DNA of 19,549 nt from Ferruginibacter sp. (GTDB lineage: Bacteria > Bacteroidota > Bacteroidia > Chitinophagales > Chitinophagaceae): contig JAURKN010000157.1 in NCBI GenBank assembly GCA_030831725.1, forward strand, positions 1 to 19,549, in the 5' to 3' direction. The notes beneath the pieces are model-generated. The model was given only the letters and a program-made list of their open reading frames with translations. It did not search any database and was not told the DNA's origin. Shown piece by piece: positions 8,606 to 16,203 of the stretch. The position numbers and the translations under genes were made by a program. The number at the start of each line of letters is the position of its first letter. The stretch's first letter is position 1.

Positions 8606-10108
8606 ATGAAAAGAATCCTAGGTCTTTTTCTCTTTCTTTTTTCTTTTGCTTTTATCTCATGCCAGAAAGAATTGTATTTCGATTTGGGTGGTTTGGCAGT
8701 TGGCACTCTCAAAACCGACAGTGCTGGACTAGAGTGTTTACCTAGCACAGTGTATGGTGTTTATCAAGCCGACTCTAGCTTGGGTGCAGGCAACTACATC
8801 GATGTACAAGTGGATGTTTCCCAGGTTGGGAGTTACATAATCACCTCTGATACCATCAACGGCATGTATTTCATCGGAACAGGAACGCTTGGAAACGCCG
8901 GCTTGAATACGGTAAGACTTTATGGTGCAGGTATGCCACAATTTGAAGGAGTCACTACTTTCATCATCTCTTTTGGTACCAGCTCTTGCTTAGTGGATGT
9001 CGAGGTTTTATCGGGAACAACAAATACGAATGCGGTTTATACATTCGGTGATGCGTCAGGTAACTGTGTTGGAATTAATACAAACGGAACTTACATGGAA
9101 GGTATTGCGATGAATGTGGGCAACACGGTGAGAATGGACATCACGGTAACCTCACCAGGAACGTATAATATTTCAACACCTGTCGTAAACGGTGTTCAAT
9201 TTACTGCAACCGGATCTTTCGGACTTGCCAATACAACCGTTTTGTTAATAGCAACTGGAACACCCGTTGCATCGGGTACATTCACTTATCCGGTAACAGG
9301 TTCCGGTAATTCATGCAATTTTTCAATCACATACCAAACTGCAGCACCTCCTGCGGCATATACCCTGAATGGATCGCCAAACAATTGTAGTGGAGCAGTG
9401 TTGAACGGAACATTTACATCAGGTATTACTTTGACCTCCACGAATACGGCAACGATAAATGTAAATGTCACATCCCTTGGATCCTATTCGATAACCACCC
9501 CTCAGATAAATGGATTTTCTTTTTCCGCAGCCGGAGTATTTACGGCCTTGGGAGCTCAAACTGTTATCTTGTATGCCTCAGGTACACCAACAACATCAGG
9601 AGGATTTAATTTCCCAATTCAAGGTGCAGGATCTACCTGCAATCTTTCTGTGAATGTTACAGGTACACCAACTGACTTTATCACATGTAAAGTAGACGGA
9701 CAATTTACCACATTCAATGTTGGAGCATCAGCAGGTCTCACTAGCGGTGCCGGTTCTACTTTGTTGAGCATCGACGGAGATGCAGCCTCAGCAGGAGTAC
9801 CTCCTTCCATCAGCCTTCAGATTGCTAAAGCTTCAGGCGGTAGCGTCACTCCAGGAGCATATACTGTAAATCAAGCCTTGGCGGGTATTGGACTACTCGC
9901 ATTATATGATGATGCAGCAGGTGTTACTTTCACAGCTTTGACAGATCCAACCAATCAAAGTCAAAGTCCTGCATTCACCATTACTATCACCAGTATTTCA
10001 GCAACCAGGTGCGTGGGTACATTCGAAGGACCTGTTAAAGACAACAATGGTGCAGGGCCAGGAATACACAATATCACCGAAGGTATTTTCAATGTACCTG
10101 TTCAATAA
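8606..10108 (+). CDS. Hypothetical lipoprotein with three beta-rich repeats and a C-terminal domain
   Basis: A 500-residue exported protein of unknown function. The signal peptide ends in lipobox FISC (Cys19). Three repeats of about 90 residues follow, starting near Cys44, Cys154 and Cys261. Each has the pattern V-x-VT-x-x-G-S/T-Y-x-I, NG-x-x-F, G-x-x-TV-x-L, G-T-P and a second Cys (128, 237, 345), so each repeat could hold one disulfide. From about 356 a different domain begins (FITCKVDGQF) and runs to the end; it resembles small beta-sandwich domains of Bacteroidota lipoproteins (perhaps DUF6252-like, from memory). The composition (Thr, Ser, Gly, Asn) fits a surface beta-sandwich or adhesin-like protein, but no binding function can be assigned. 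It follows lspA by 35 bases. Its last 12 codons lie inside a perfect tandem duplication. Confidence 0.85.
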   Translation: MKRILGLFLFLFSFAFISCQKELYFDLGGLAVGTLKTDSAGLECLPSTVYGVYQADSSLGAGNYIDVQVDVSQVGSYIITSDTINGMYFIGTGTLGNAGLNTVRLYGAGMPQFEGVTTFIISFGTSSCLVDVEVLSGTTNTNAVYTFGDASGNCVGINTNGTYMEGIAMNVGNTVRMDITVTSPGTYNISTPVVNGVQFTATGSFGLANTTVLLIATGTPVASGTFTYPVTGSGNSCNFSITYQTAAPPAAYTLNGSPNNCSGAVLNGTFTSGITLTSTNTATINVNVTSLGSYSITTPQINGFSFSAAGVFTALGAQTVILYASGTPTTSGGFNFPIQGAGSTCNLSVNVTGTPTDFITCKVDGQFTTFNVGASAGLTSGAGSTLLSIDGDAASAGVPPSISLQIAKASGGSVTPGAYTVNQALAGIGLLALYDDAAGVTFTALTDPTNQSQSPAFTITITSISATRCVGTFEGPVKDNNGAGPGIHNITEGIFNVPVQ

Positions 10109-10187
10109 ACCCCTACATAGTTTGACATAATCACCGAAGGTATTTTCAATGTACCTGTTCAATAAACCCCTACATAGTTTGACATAA
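10074..10187. repeat. Perfect 57-bp tandem duplication across a stop codon
   Basis: Two identical 57-bp copies lie head to tail (10074-10130 and 10131-10187). Copy 1 holds the last codons and the TAA (10106-10108) of the lipoprotein gene plus 22 bases after it. Copy 2 repeats all of this as untranslated sequence directly before the terminator. I found no mismatch between the copies. Confidence 0.95.
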
Positions 10188-10216
10188 AAAAATGCTGCAT
10201 CATTGCAGCATTTTTT
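10187..10216. terminator. Bidirectional intrinsic terminator between the lipoprotein gene and fumC
   Basis: A 13-bp perfect stem (AAAAAATGCTGCA at 10187-10199 with 10204-10216) and a TCAT loop. The A-tract and T-tract on its two sides serve the convergent fumC (-) and lipoprotein (+) transcripts. The rest of the gap (10217-10262) is AT-rich and holds nothing I recognise. Confidence 0.88.
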
Positions 10217-10262
10217 GTGGATTTTATTTTTTTAAACTGAAATAGTTAGTGAAAAATCATCA

Positions 10263-11660
10263 TCAAATTTTTCCCACCATGTTTTCAGGAACAACCCATG
10301 CGTCAAATTCTTCCGGGGTAAGGTAATTAAGCTTGACAGCCATTTCCTTTAATGTTGTTCCTTCTTTATGCGCTTTTTGTGCGATTTCAGCAGCCTTGTA
10401 ATATCCGATTTTTGTATTGAGTGCCGTTACCAACATCAACGAATTATCAACGTGCTTTTTGATGTTTGCGTGGATGGGCTCGATTCCCATTGCGCATTTA
10501 TCGTTAAATGAAACACATCCGTCTCCGATCAGTCTTGCGCTATGTAGAAAATTATAAATCATCACAGGCTTGAACACATTGAGTTCAAAATGACCATTGC
10601 TTCCACCTATTCCGATGGCCACATCATTACCCATTACCTGAGCGGCAATCATGGTAAGCGCTTCGCATTGTGTAGGATTCACTTTCCCTGGCATAATAGA
10701 TGAGCCTGGTTCGTTATCCGGAATAAAAATTTCACCGATACCGCTTCTTGGTCCGGAAGACAGCATGCGAATATCATTGGCAATCTTCATCAAACTCACA
10801 GCAACTCTTTTAAGTGCACCATGGGCTTCAACAATCGCATCATGTGCGGCCAATGCTTCAAATTTATTTTCCGCACTTACAAATGGCAATCCCGTAAGAT
10901 TTTCAATGTGTTTTGCGACATTTTCCGAATAATTATCAGGTGTATTGATTCCGGTACCAACAGCAGTACCACCTAAAGCCAATTCTGATAAATGTGATAA
11001 TGTGTTTTTGATAGCACGAATACCATGATCCAATTGCGATACGTAACCACTGAATTCTTGCCCCAGGGTCAGAGGCGTGGCATCCATGAAATGTGTCCTT
11101 CCTATTTTCACAACATTCATGAAAGCCGCACTTTTTTGAGCCAGGGTATCACGAAGTTTTTCAATGCCAGGCAAAGTCACCTCAATAAGAATCTTATAAG
11201 CCGCGATATGCATTGCGGTCGGGAAAGTGTCGTTGCTGGATTGCGATTTGTTCACATCATCGTTGGGGTGAAGGAATTTATCCTTGTCATTCAGCGAACC
11301 ACCTTGAATGACATGTCCACGATAAGCGATTACTTCATTCACATTCATGTTGCTTTGTGTGCCGCTTCCGGTTTGCCACACAACCAATGGAAAGTAATCA
11401 TCAAGTTTGCCTTCTAGAATTTCATCGCATACTTTTCCGATGAGTTCAGATTTTTCGGCAGGTAAAACGCCGGCTTCACAATTGGTGATGGCTGCCGCTT
11501 TTTTCAAATAAGCGAATGCGCGTATGATCTCTTTGGGCATGCGATTGATATCCTGTGCGATTTTGAAATTGTCGATACTGCGCTGGGTTTGTGCTCCATA
11601 ATAGGCATCCATGGGTACTGAAACTTCGCCCATGGTGTCTTTCTCAATTCTGTATGTCAT
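10263..11660 (-). CDS. fumC: Class II fumarate hydratase FumC
   Basis: A 465-residue fumarase of the iron-independent class (E. coli FumC has 467). It interconverts fumarate and L-malate in the TCA cycle in the cytoplasm. Visible hallmarks are the substrate-binding TGSGTQSNMNVNEV (98-110), the catalytic region GRTHFMDATPLTLGQ (188-201, His190), and the superfamily signature GSSIMPGKVNP (319-329), whose SS loop carries the catalytic serine. It is a full-length soluble homotetramer type. It is the last gene of the gltX unit, six bases after the enoyl-CoA hydratase gene, and is closed by the terminator at 10187-10216. Confidence 0.97.
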   Translation of the reverse strand: MTYRIEKDTMGEVSVPMDAYYGAQTQRSIDNFKIAQDINRMPKEIIRAFAYLKKAAAITNCEAGVLPAEKSELIGKVCDEILEGKLDDYFPLVVWQTGSGTQSNMNVNEVIAYRGHVIQGGSLNDKDKFLHPNDDVNKSQSSNDTFPTAMHIAAYKILIEVTLPGIEKLRDTLAQKSAAFMNVVKIGRTHFMDATPLTLGQEFSGYVSQLDHGIRAIKNTLSHLSELALGGTAVGTGINTPDNYSENVAKHIENLTGLPFVSAENKFEALAAHDAIVEAHGALKRVAVSLMKIANDIRMLSSGPRSGIGEIFIPDNEPGSSIMPGKVNPTQCEALTMIAAQVMGNDVAIGIGGSNGHFELNVFKPVMIYNFLHSARLIGDGCVSFNDKCAMGIEPIHANIKKHVDNSLMLVTALNTKIGYYKAAEIAQKAHKEGTTLKEMAVKLNYLTPEEFDAWVVPENMVGKI

Positions 11661-11666
11661 TGTTTA

Positions 11667-12461
11667 TTATTTTCCGGTGAAATTGGCTTTTCTTTTTTCT
11701 AAAAATGCGGTAGTGCCTTCTTTCATATCTTCCGTTTCGAAACAAGCACCGAATTGTTCCGCTTCGATGGTGTATCCTGTTTTACCGTTCGTGAATGCAC
11801 TGTCATTGATGACAGCAACATTGATGCATTCAATCAGTTTGCCAATAGCAATCGGTGCTTTTGTAAGAATCTGTTGCATCAATGCGGTCACTTTGGGTAA
11901 AAGTTCTTCGTTTGTTGTCACATAATTTACAAGCCCTGAACTTAAGGCTTCCTGGGCATCTACGATTTTGGCAGTCATATGCCACTCCATGCTTTTGCCT
12001 TTTCCTACAAGGTGAGTGAGTCGCTGTGTGCCACCATAACCCGGAATCAGGCCAAGGTTCACCTCGGGTTGTCCGAATTTGGCATTGTCGCTGCAGACCC
12101 TGAAATGACAAGACATGGCGAGTTCGCATCCACCACCCAATGCAAATCCGTTAACAGCGGCGATGACAGGTTTGGGACAATTTTCAATTTTTTGAAATAC
12201 TTCTTGTCCTCGTATGGATAACGCCGTGGCTTCTTCTTTGGAAAAGGAGGAGAATTCGGCAATGTCTGCACCTGCGACAAATGCTTTTGTTCCGCTTCCG
12301 GTGATGATTACCCCTTTTATTTCATGGTTGGCGTAAGCTTCGTCCATCATGAGGTCGAGGTCGTCGAACACGGATTTGTTAAGGGCATTGAGTTTGTCTG
12401 GTCGGTTTATCGTTACCGTTAGTATGCCATTTTCCAGATGGGTGATGATTGAGTGATACAT
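11667..12461 (-). CDS. Enoyl-CoA hydratase/isomerase (crotonase) family protein
   Basis: A 264-residue crotonase, the usual family length, expected to hydrate trans-2-enoyl-CoA in fatty- or amino-acid breakdown. Both catalytic glutamates of true hydratases are present: Glu113 in GGGCELAMSCHFR and Glu133 in GQPEVNLGLIPGYGGTQRL. The oxyanion-hole segments (AFVAGADI, 60-67, and FALGGG, 106-111) are also intact. It closely resembles short-chain enoyl-CoA hydratase or 3-hydroxybutyryl-CoA dehydratase; exact chain-length preference cannot be read. It lies between a B12-binding mutase subunit and fumC. This could suggest degradation of branched or odd-chain acyl-CoA feeding the TCA cycle, which is inference from neighbours only. 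Confidence 0.92.
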   Translation of the reverse strand: MYHSIITHLENGILTVTINRPDKLNALNKSVFDDLDLMMDEAYANHEIKGVIITGSGTKAFVAGADIAEFSSFSKEEATALSIRGQEVFQKIENCPKPVIAAVNGFALGGGCELAMSCHFRVCSDNAKFGQPEVNLGLIPGYGGTQRLTHLVGKGKSMEWHMTAKIVDAQEALSSGLVNYVTTNEELLPKVTALMQQILTKAPIAIGKLIECINVAVINDSAFTNGKTGYTIEAEQFGACFETEDMKEGTTAFLEKRKANFTGK

Positions 12462-12470
12462 GTGTTTGTA

Positions 12471-12878
12471 TTAAAATGAACGGTTTTGTGCGACCCAATT
12501 TTTGATGTAGTCGGCGATGTCGGTGGTGGTGGTGCCGGGAGCGAATAGTTTTCCCACGCCCATTTCATTGAGTTGTTCAACATCTTCTTGTGGAATGATT
12601 CCTCCTCCAGTCAATAAAACATCATTGAGTCCTTTCTCTTTCATGAGATCAATGAGTTTGGGAAACACGGTAAGATGGGCTCCACTCAGAATGCTGACAC
12701 CAATGGCATCAACGTCTTCCTGCATAGCTGCATTCACAACCATTTCGGGTGTTTGGCGCAATCCGGTGTAAATCACTTCCATTCCGGCATCTCGAAGCGC
12801 GGTGGCGATTACTTTGGCTCCTCGGTCATGACCGTCTAGTCCTACTTTGGCAACCAATACTCTGATGGGTCTTTTCAT
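12471..12878 (-). CDS. Stand-alone cobalamin-binding subunit of an acyl-CoA mutase
   Basis: A 135-residue protein that consists only of the B12-binding domain found at the C-terminus of methylmalonyl-CoA mutase. The base-off/His-on motif DxHxxG is GLDGHDRG (Asp15, His17, Gly20). The SILSGAH and LTGGGI segments that cradle the nucleotide loop are also present. It must work with a separate catalytic TIM-barrel subunit, either methylmalonyl-CoA mutase or an IcmB/HcmB-like system; none is in view. I place the start at the ATG (12876-12878), two bases after the gltX stop. A TTG two codons upstream, overlapping gltX, is possible. It is nine bases ahead of the enoyl-CoA hydratase gene. Confidence 0.9.
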   Translation of the reverse strand: MKRPIRVLVAKVGLDGHDRGAKVIATALRDAGMEVIYTGLRQTPEMVVNAAMQEDVDAIGVSILSGAHLTVFPKLIDLMKEKGLNDVLLTGGGIIPQEDVEQLNEMGVGKLFAPGTTTTDIADYIKNWVAQNRSF

Positions 12879-12880
12879 GA

Positions 12881-14416
12881 TCAATGGTTTAGTAGATTCA
12901 GAGAGTGTTTGATTCTGCTGACAGTTTCTTGTTTTCCTATTCGTTGAGCTATCTCAAAAACAGCTGGTCCGAATTTACCTCCAACCAGCATGATTCGTAA
13001 AGGCAATTGAAGCTCTCCGGGTTTGATTTGATGAGAAGTTGCAAGTTGTTTGAATGATTCCTCTATCGCTTCAACACTCCATTCCAACGTTTCCATTTTT
13101 TCAATGAATACATTGAAAAAATTATTTTTCGCTTCATTCCATTTCGCTTTGATAGAATCCGCATCGATTTTTTCGGGAGTAATGAAAAAATAGGAGGTTT
13201 GTTCTATGAAATTAGTCAACAACACACAGCGCTCCTTAACCAGTCCTATGATATCAGTTAGATTTGCCTCGCTTCCGTAAGAAATCTGTTTAGTTTCGAG
13301 AATGGGAGCGACCAAATGATACAGTTCTTGATTGTCCGTTTTTTTTATCCATTCTTGATTGAACCATTTCGCTTTTTCAAAATCGAATTTTGCTCCGCTT
13401 TTATGAATGCGCTCTACGGAGAATGTTTGTATCATTTCCTCCATTTCGAAAATCTCCTGTTCCGTACCCGGGTTCCAACCCAACATGGCAAGCATATTGT
13501 TGAACGCTTTGGGCAGAAACCCTTTTTCTTTAAATCCTTCGGTGAATTCATTGTTGCGGGGATCGGTCCAGTTCATGGCAAATACAGGGAAACCGTATTT
13601 GGCGCCATCTCTTTTACTCAATTTCCCATTAGGTCCCAATATGAGGGGGAGATGTGCCCAAAAAGGCATTTTATCCAAACCGAAAAGTGATTTCCATAAA
13701 AACACATGAACCGGCGCGCTACTGAGCCATTCCTCACCGCGAAAAGCATGCGTGATCTTCATCAGGTAATCATCCACCACCACGGCCAGATGATATGTTG
13801 GCATACCATCCGCTTTCAATAATACTTTGTCATCTACCGTAGAAGATTCGAATGCGACATGGCCATGAATCAAGTCGTTAAACTCGATGGTTTCATGTTC
13901 TGGCATTTTTACTCTGATGACATAAGGTTTCTTTTCTTGAAGCCAAAGTTTTACCTCTTCATTTGATATTGTAAGCGAATTACGCATCTTCAATCTTATA
14001 GAAGAATCATATTGAGGAGATGGATTTATTTCAGTTTTGAATTCCTGCCTCATTTTTTCAAGTTCCTCAGGTGTATCAAATGCATAATACGCCAGTCCTT
14101 TTTCAATGAGTTTTTCAGCGTATTCCCTGTAAATCGCCTTTCTTTCGCTTTGACGATACGGGCCATATTCTCCGGGATTGGCAGGACTTTCATCCGGCTT
14201 CATTCCACACCAGTTCAGACATTCATAAATGTATTGCTCAGCCCCCTCAACGAAACGGGTTTGATCCGTATCTTCTATTCGGAGAATGAATGGTCCGCCC
14301 CATTTTTGTGCAAAAAGGTAGTTGAATAAAACGGTCCTTACACCTCCAAGGTGTAGTCCGCCGGTAGGACTTGGGGCGAATCGTACCCTGATATTTTCCT
14401 TCAAATTATCTGTCAT
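12881..14416 (-). CDS. gltX: Glutamyl-tRNA synthetase GltX
   Basis: A 511-residue class I aminoacyl-tRNA synthetase that charges tRNA-Glu. The bacterial start RFAPSPTGGLHLGGVRT carries the HIGH-equivalent HLGG at 22-25, and the KMSKS-equivalent KLSKR is at 265-269. The body also has RIEDTDQTRF and the KADGMPTYHLAVVVDDYLM segment typical of GluRS. The length is slightly above the usual 465-490, as I recall for Bacteroidota. It is the first gene of a four-gene unit with the mutase subunit, enoyl-CoA hydratase and fumC. Whether it is discriminating for tRNA-Glu or also charges tRNA-Gln cannot be decided here. Confidence 0.96.
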   Translation of the reverse strand: MTDNLKENIRVRFAPSPTGGLHLGGVRTVLFNYLFAQKWGGPFILRIEDTDQTRFVEGAEQYIYECLNWCGMKPDESPANPGEYGPYRQSERKAIYREYAEKLIEKGLAYYAFDTPEELEKMRQEFKTEINPSPQYDSSIRLKMRNSLTISNEEVKLWLQEKKPYVIRVKMPEHETIEFNDLIHGHVAFESSTVDDKVLLKADGMPTYHLAVVVDDYLMKITHAFRGEEWLSSAPVHVFLWKSLFGLDKMPFWAHLPLILGPNGKLSKRDGAKYGFPVFAMNWTDPRNNEFTEGFKEKGFLPKAFNNMLAMLGWNPGTEQEIFEMEEMIQTFSVERIHKSGAKFDFEKAKWFNQEWIKKTDNQELYHLVAPILETKQISYGSEANLTDIIGLVKERCVLLTNFIEQTSYFFITPEKIDADSIKAKWNEAKNNFFNVFIEKMETLEWSVEAIEESFKQLATSHQIKPGELQLPLRIMLVGGKFGPAVFEIAQRIGKQETVSRIKHSLNLLNH

Positions 14417-14442
14417 GCGAAAGCCTGATTTTTCAGGTTTTG

Positions 14443-14450
14443 CAAAGATA
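14443..14450 (-). promoter_or_regulatory. Candidate -7 promoter element for the gltX operon
   Basis: On the minus strand TATCTTTG exactly matches TAnnTTTG and ends 26 bases before the gltX ATG. No TTG is visible near -33. The sequence between it and the start contains an imperfect 8-bp hairpin (14422-14439; CCTGA paired with TCAGG around a TTTT loop), which would lie in or at the start of the leader. Confidence 0.3.
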
Positions 14451-14496
14451 GGAGGTTAACCCGTTTTTAGGGAAAAAGTGGCAGTTTCTCTCAGTA

Positions 14497-15207
14497 TCAA
14501 ACCAATTCGATTGCCGATTCCAATGCAAGTTCAATCATAGGAACCAAAGCTTTTTCTCGCTGGTCTGGTGATATTTCAGTGCCTAATGGAATCACATCTG
14601 AGATAGTAAGTAGAGTAGCAGCTTGTTTATTCAAAAATCGAGCGTTGGCAAAAAGGGAAAATGCCTCCATTTCGACAGCAAGGCAATTGTGGTTGATGGC
14701 AAAAGACGGCGTGCCGGGATCTTTTCTGTAAAAAACATCACTCGAATGAACATTCCCGGAGATGAGTTTCTGCTCTTTTTTTTGAGCTACAGATTTTATT
14801 GTATTGCAAACCGATAAAGAAGGCGTCATGTGGCTTTCTTCGTATTGAAAAGCTGCATTTGCAAAACTCGATTCACTACAAGCTTGTTCTACCAATACGA
14901 GATCCATTAGATTCAGTGATTCATCATATGCTCCTGCAGTGCCGATTCTGACTATGGTATCAACATTATAAAATTGGAAGAGTTCATATGAATAGATTCC
15001 TATTGATGGACAGCCCATTCCACTTGCTCCTATTGAGATGGTTTTGCCTTTATATGTTCCAGTGTAGAAATAGACATTGCGTGTGGAGCTAACTAGTTTC
15101 AGATCAGACAACCAATTTTCCGCAATGAATTTAGCCCTTAAAGGGTCCCCGGGCATAAGAACCAGTGGTGCGATTTCACCCAATGCCGCCTTGATATGAA
15201 TGCTCAT
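14497..15207 (-). CDS. deoD: Purine-nucleoside phosphorylase DeoD
   Basis: A 236-residue hexameric-type phosphorylase (E. coli DeoD has 239) that splits purine (deoxy)nucleosides with phosphate into base plus (deoxy)ribose-1-phosphate for salvage. With the start at the ATG 15207, the key residues fall on the E. coli numbers: phosphate ligands Gly20, Arg24, Arg43 and Arg87, ribose-binding Glu179-Met180-Glu181, and base-protonating Asp204 with Arg217. This agreement is the reason for rejecting the upstream TTG at 15240, which would add an 11-residue Lys/Ile-rich tail. It is a separate unit between gltX and a lipoprotein gene, both on the same strand, with terminators or gaps of about 80 bases on either side. 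Confidence 0.95.
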   Translation of the reverse strand: MSIHIKAALGEIAPLVLMPGDPLRAKFIAENWLSDLKLVSSTRNVYFYTGTYKGKTISIGASGMGCPSIGIYSYELFQFYNVDTIVRIGTAGAYDESLNLMDLVLVEQACSESSFANAAFQYEESHMTPSLSVCNTIKSVAQKKEQKLISGNVHSSDVFYRKDPGTPSFAINHNCLAVEMEAFSLFANARFLNKQAATLLTISDVIPLGTEISPDQREKALVPMIELALESAIELV

Positions 15208-15244
15208 CTTATTTTTTTTTATGAAGATATTGATTTTCAATAAA

Positions 15245-15271
15245 AAAGCCGTGATTCAATTTCACGGCTTT
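15245..15271 (-). terminator. Intrinsic terminator of the 15295-16137 lipoprotein gene
   Basis: A 10-bp stem AAAGCCGTGA/TCACGGCTTT (15245-15254 with 15262-15271) and a seven-base loop. On the minus strand it is followed by a T-run (15247-15242 read in reverse). It lies just after the lipoprotein stop and ahead of deoD. Confidence 0.8.
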
Positions 15272-15294
15272 CGAAAGAGTATATGATTAAAAAA

Positions 15295-16137
15295 TCAGGG
15301 CAATGTGATGGTTCTGGGGGTATTATTGTTGATGGTGATGGTTGCGATGTTGTCGCATGTTCCATTTCCAAAGTCGAGCAAAGCGGTATGATTTGGTCCC
15401 TGGAATTGTATCGACCCCATGTCGATGTGGTCGCAAATCACTTTTTTGTGTAAAGGGATGATGATGGTTGATGTTCTTGTGTTGCCGGCAGGATTTGTGG
15501 TTTGCGCATTTCCGGTAATCGTGAAACCGTCATCCAGTAGGTTTCTAGGTGTACTAAGTCCTTCTGTTTGGCTGATTGACTTGTCACTTGTGTGTTGCCA
15601 GATGTTTCCGTTAGGAGCTGTCACACGGCCATTGGTCACAACTCTTCTCCAAGATCTTGTTCCGGGAGTGCTTGTATTGGTCCAGGTGATTGTTCCTTCC
15701 TTTTTATAGTTGTTCACATAGTAGTTGTTGAATGTCATGGTAGCTGTAGTTCCTGGTTTTCTCAGAGAGTCGGATAGTACGATGGTTATGATGCCTCTTC
15801 TAACAATTGGGCTGTTTCCAGAAGAACAACCTGTGGTTCCAAAATCAAGGGTGATGGTTTTTGGAAATGCACCGCCAGATATGGAAACGGTGGCACAGGT
15901 GGTAGTGCCATTACTGATCAGTGGTTCACGTGCACCAGTTAATCCTGCTGTTTCTGTCACTTCATTCAAAAGATTGTTGGCATCTTCTGTAAGGTTTTCA
16001 CTGATGGCTTGTTTTCCGGAAAGGTCAAAAGTGGTTTCAATTTCGGTGCCTAGTTCGCTTTTATCTTTTTTACAAGAAGAAAAACCAATCAGAAGCAATC
16101 CTGATAACATCAACGTAGTTAGTTTTTTCTTTGTCAT
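15295..16137 (-). CDS. Hypothetical lipoprotein, Bacteroidota type
   Basis: A 280-residue exported protein that I do not recognise. It starts MTKKKLTTLM, has a hydrophobic stretch and lipobox FSSC (Cys22), and then Lys/Asp after the cysteine. After an acidic, Asn/Thr-rich linker (to about residue 75), the mature part is rich in Thr, Ile and Gly and looks all-beta. Two related Cys-bearing stretches stand out: ISGGAFPKTITLDFGTTGC near 87-105 and IQFQGPNHTALLDFGNGTC near 242-260. Both have the pattern hydrophobic-LDFG-x-G/T-C, which hints at an internal duplication. The gene is a single unit with its own terminator and is divergent from the deacetylase gene, with 66 bases between the starts. No function is assigned. 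Confidence 0.8.
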   Translation of the reverse strand: MTKKKLTTLMLSGLLLIGFSSCKKDKSELGTEIETTFDLSGKQAISENLTEDANNLLNEVTETAGLTGAREPLISNGTTTCATVSISGGAFPKTITLDFGTTGCSSGNSPIVRRGIITIVLSDSLRKPGTTATMTFNNYYVNNYKKEGTITWTNTSTPGTRSWRRVVTNGRVTAPNGNIWQHTSDKSISQTEGLSTPRNLLDDGFTITGNAQTTNPAGNTRTSTIIIPLHKKVICDHIDMGSIQFQGPNHTALLDFGNGTCDNIATITINNNTPRTITLP

Positions 16138-16203
16138 AATGTTTAATTTTGTTGATAGACCATGTCAAGGTAAGAAAGTTACATCACGGCTAAAATATTT
16201 TTT

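Noticed and set aside
13316..13709. Long open frames opposite gltX
   Set aside because: They have no recognisable domain or start signal and lie wholly inside a clear gltX; they are antisense shadows.
15208..15240. Upstream TTG start for deoD
   Set aside because: With the ATG at 15207 the active-site residues match the E. coli positions exactly.
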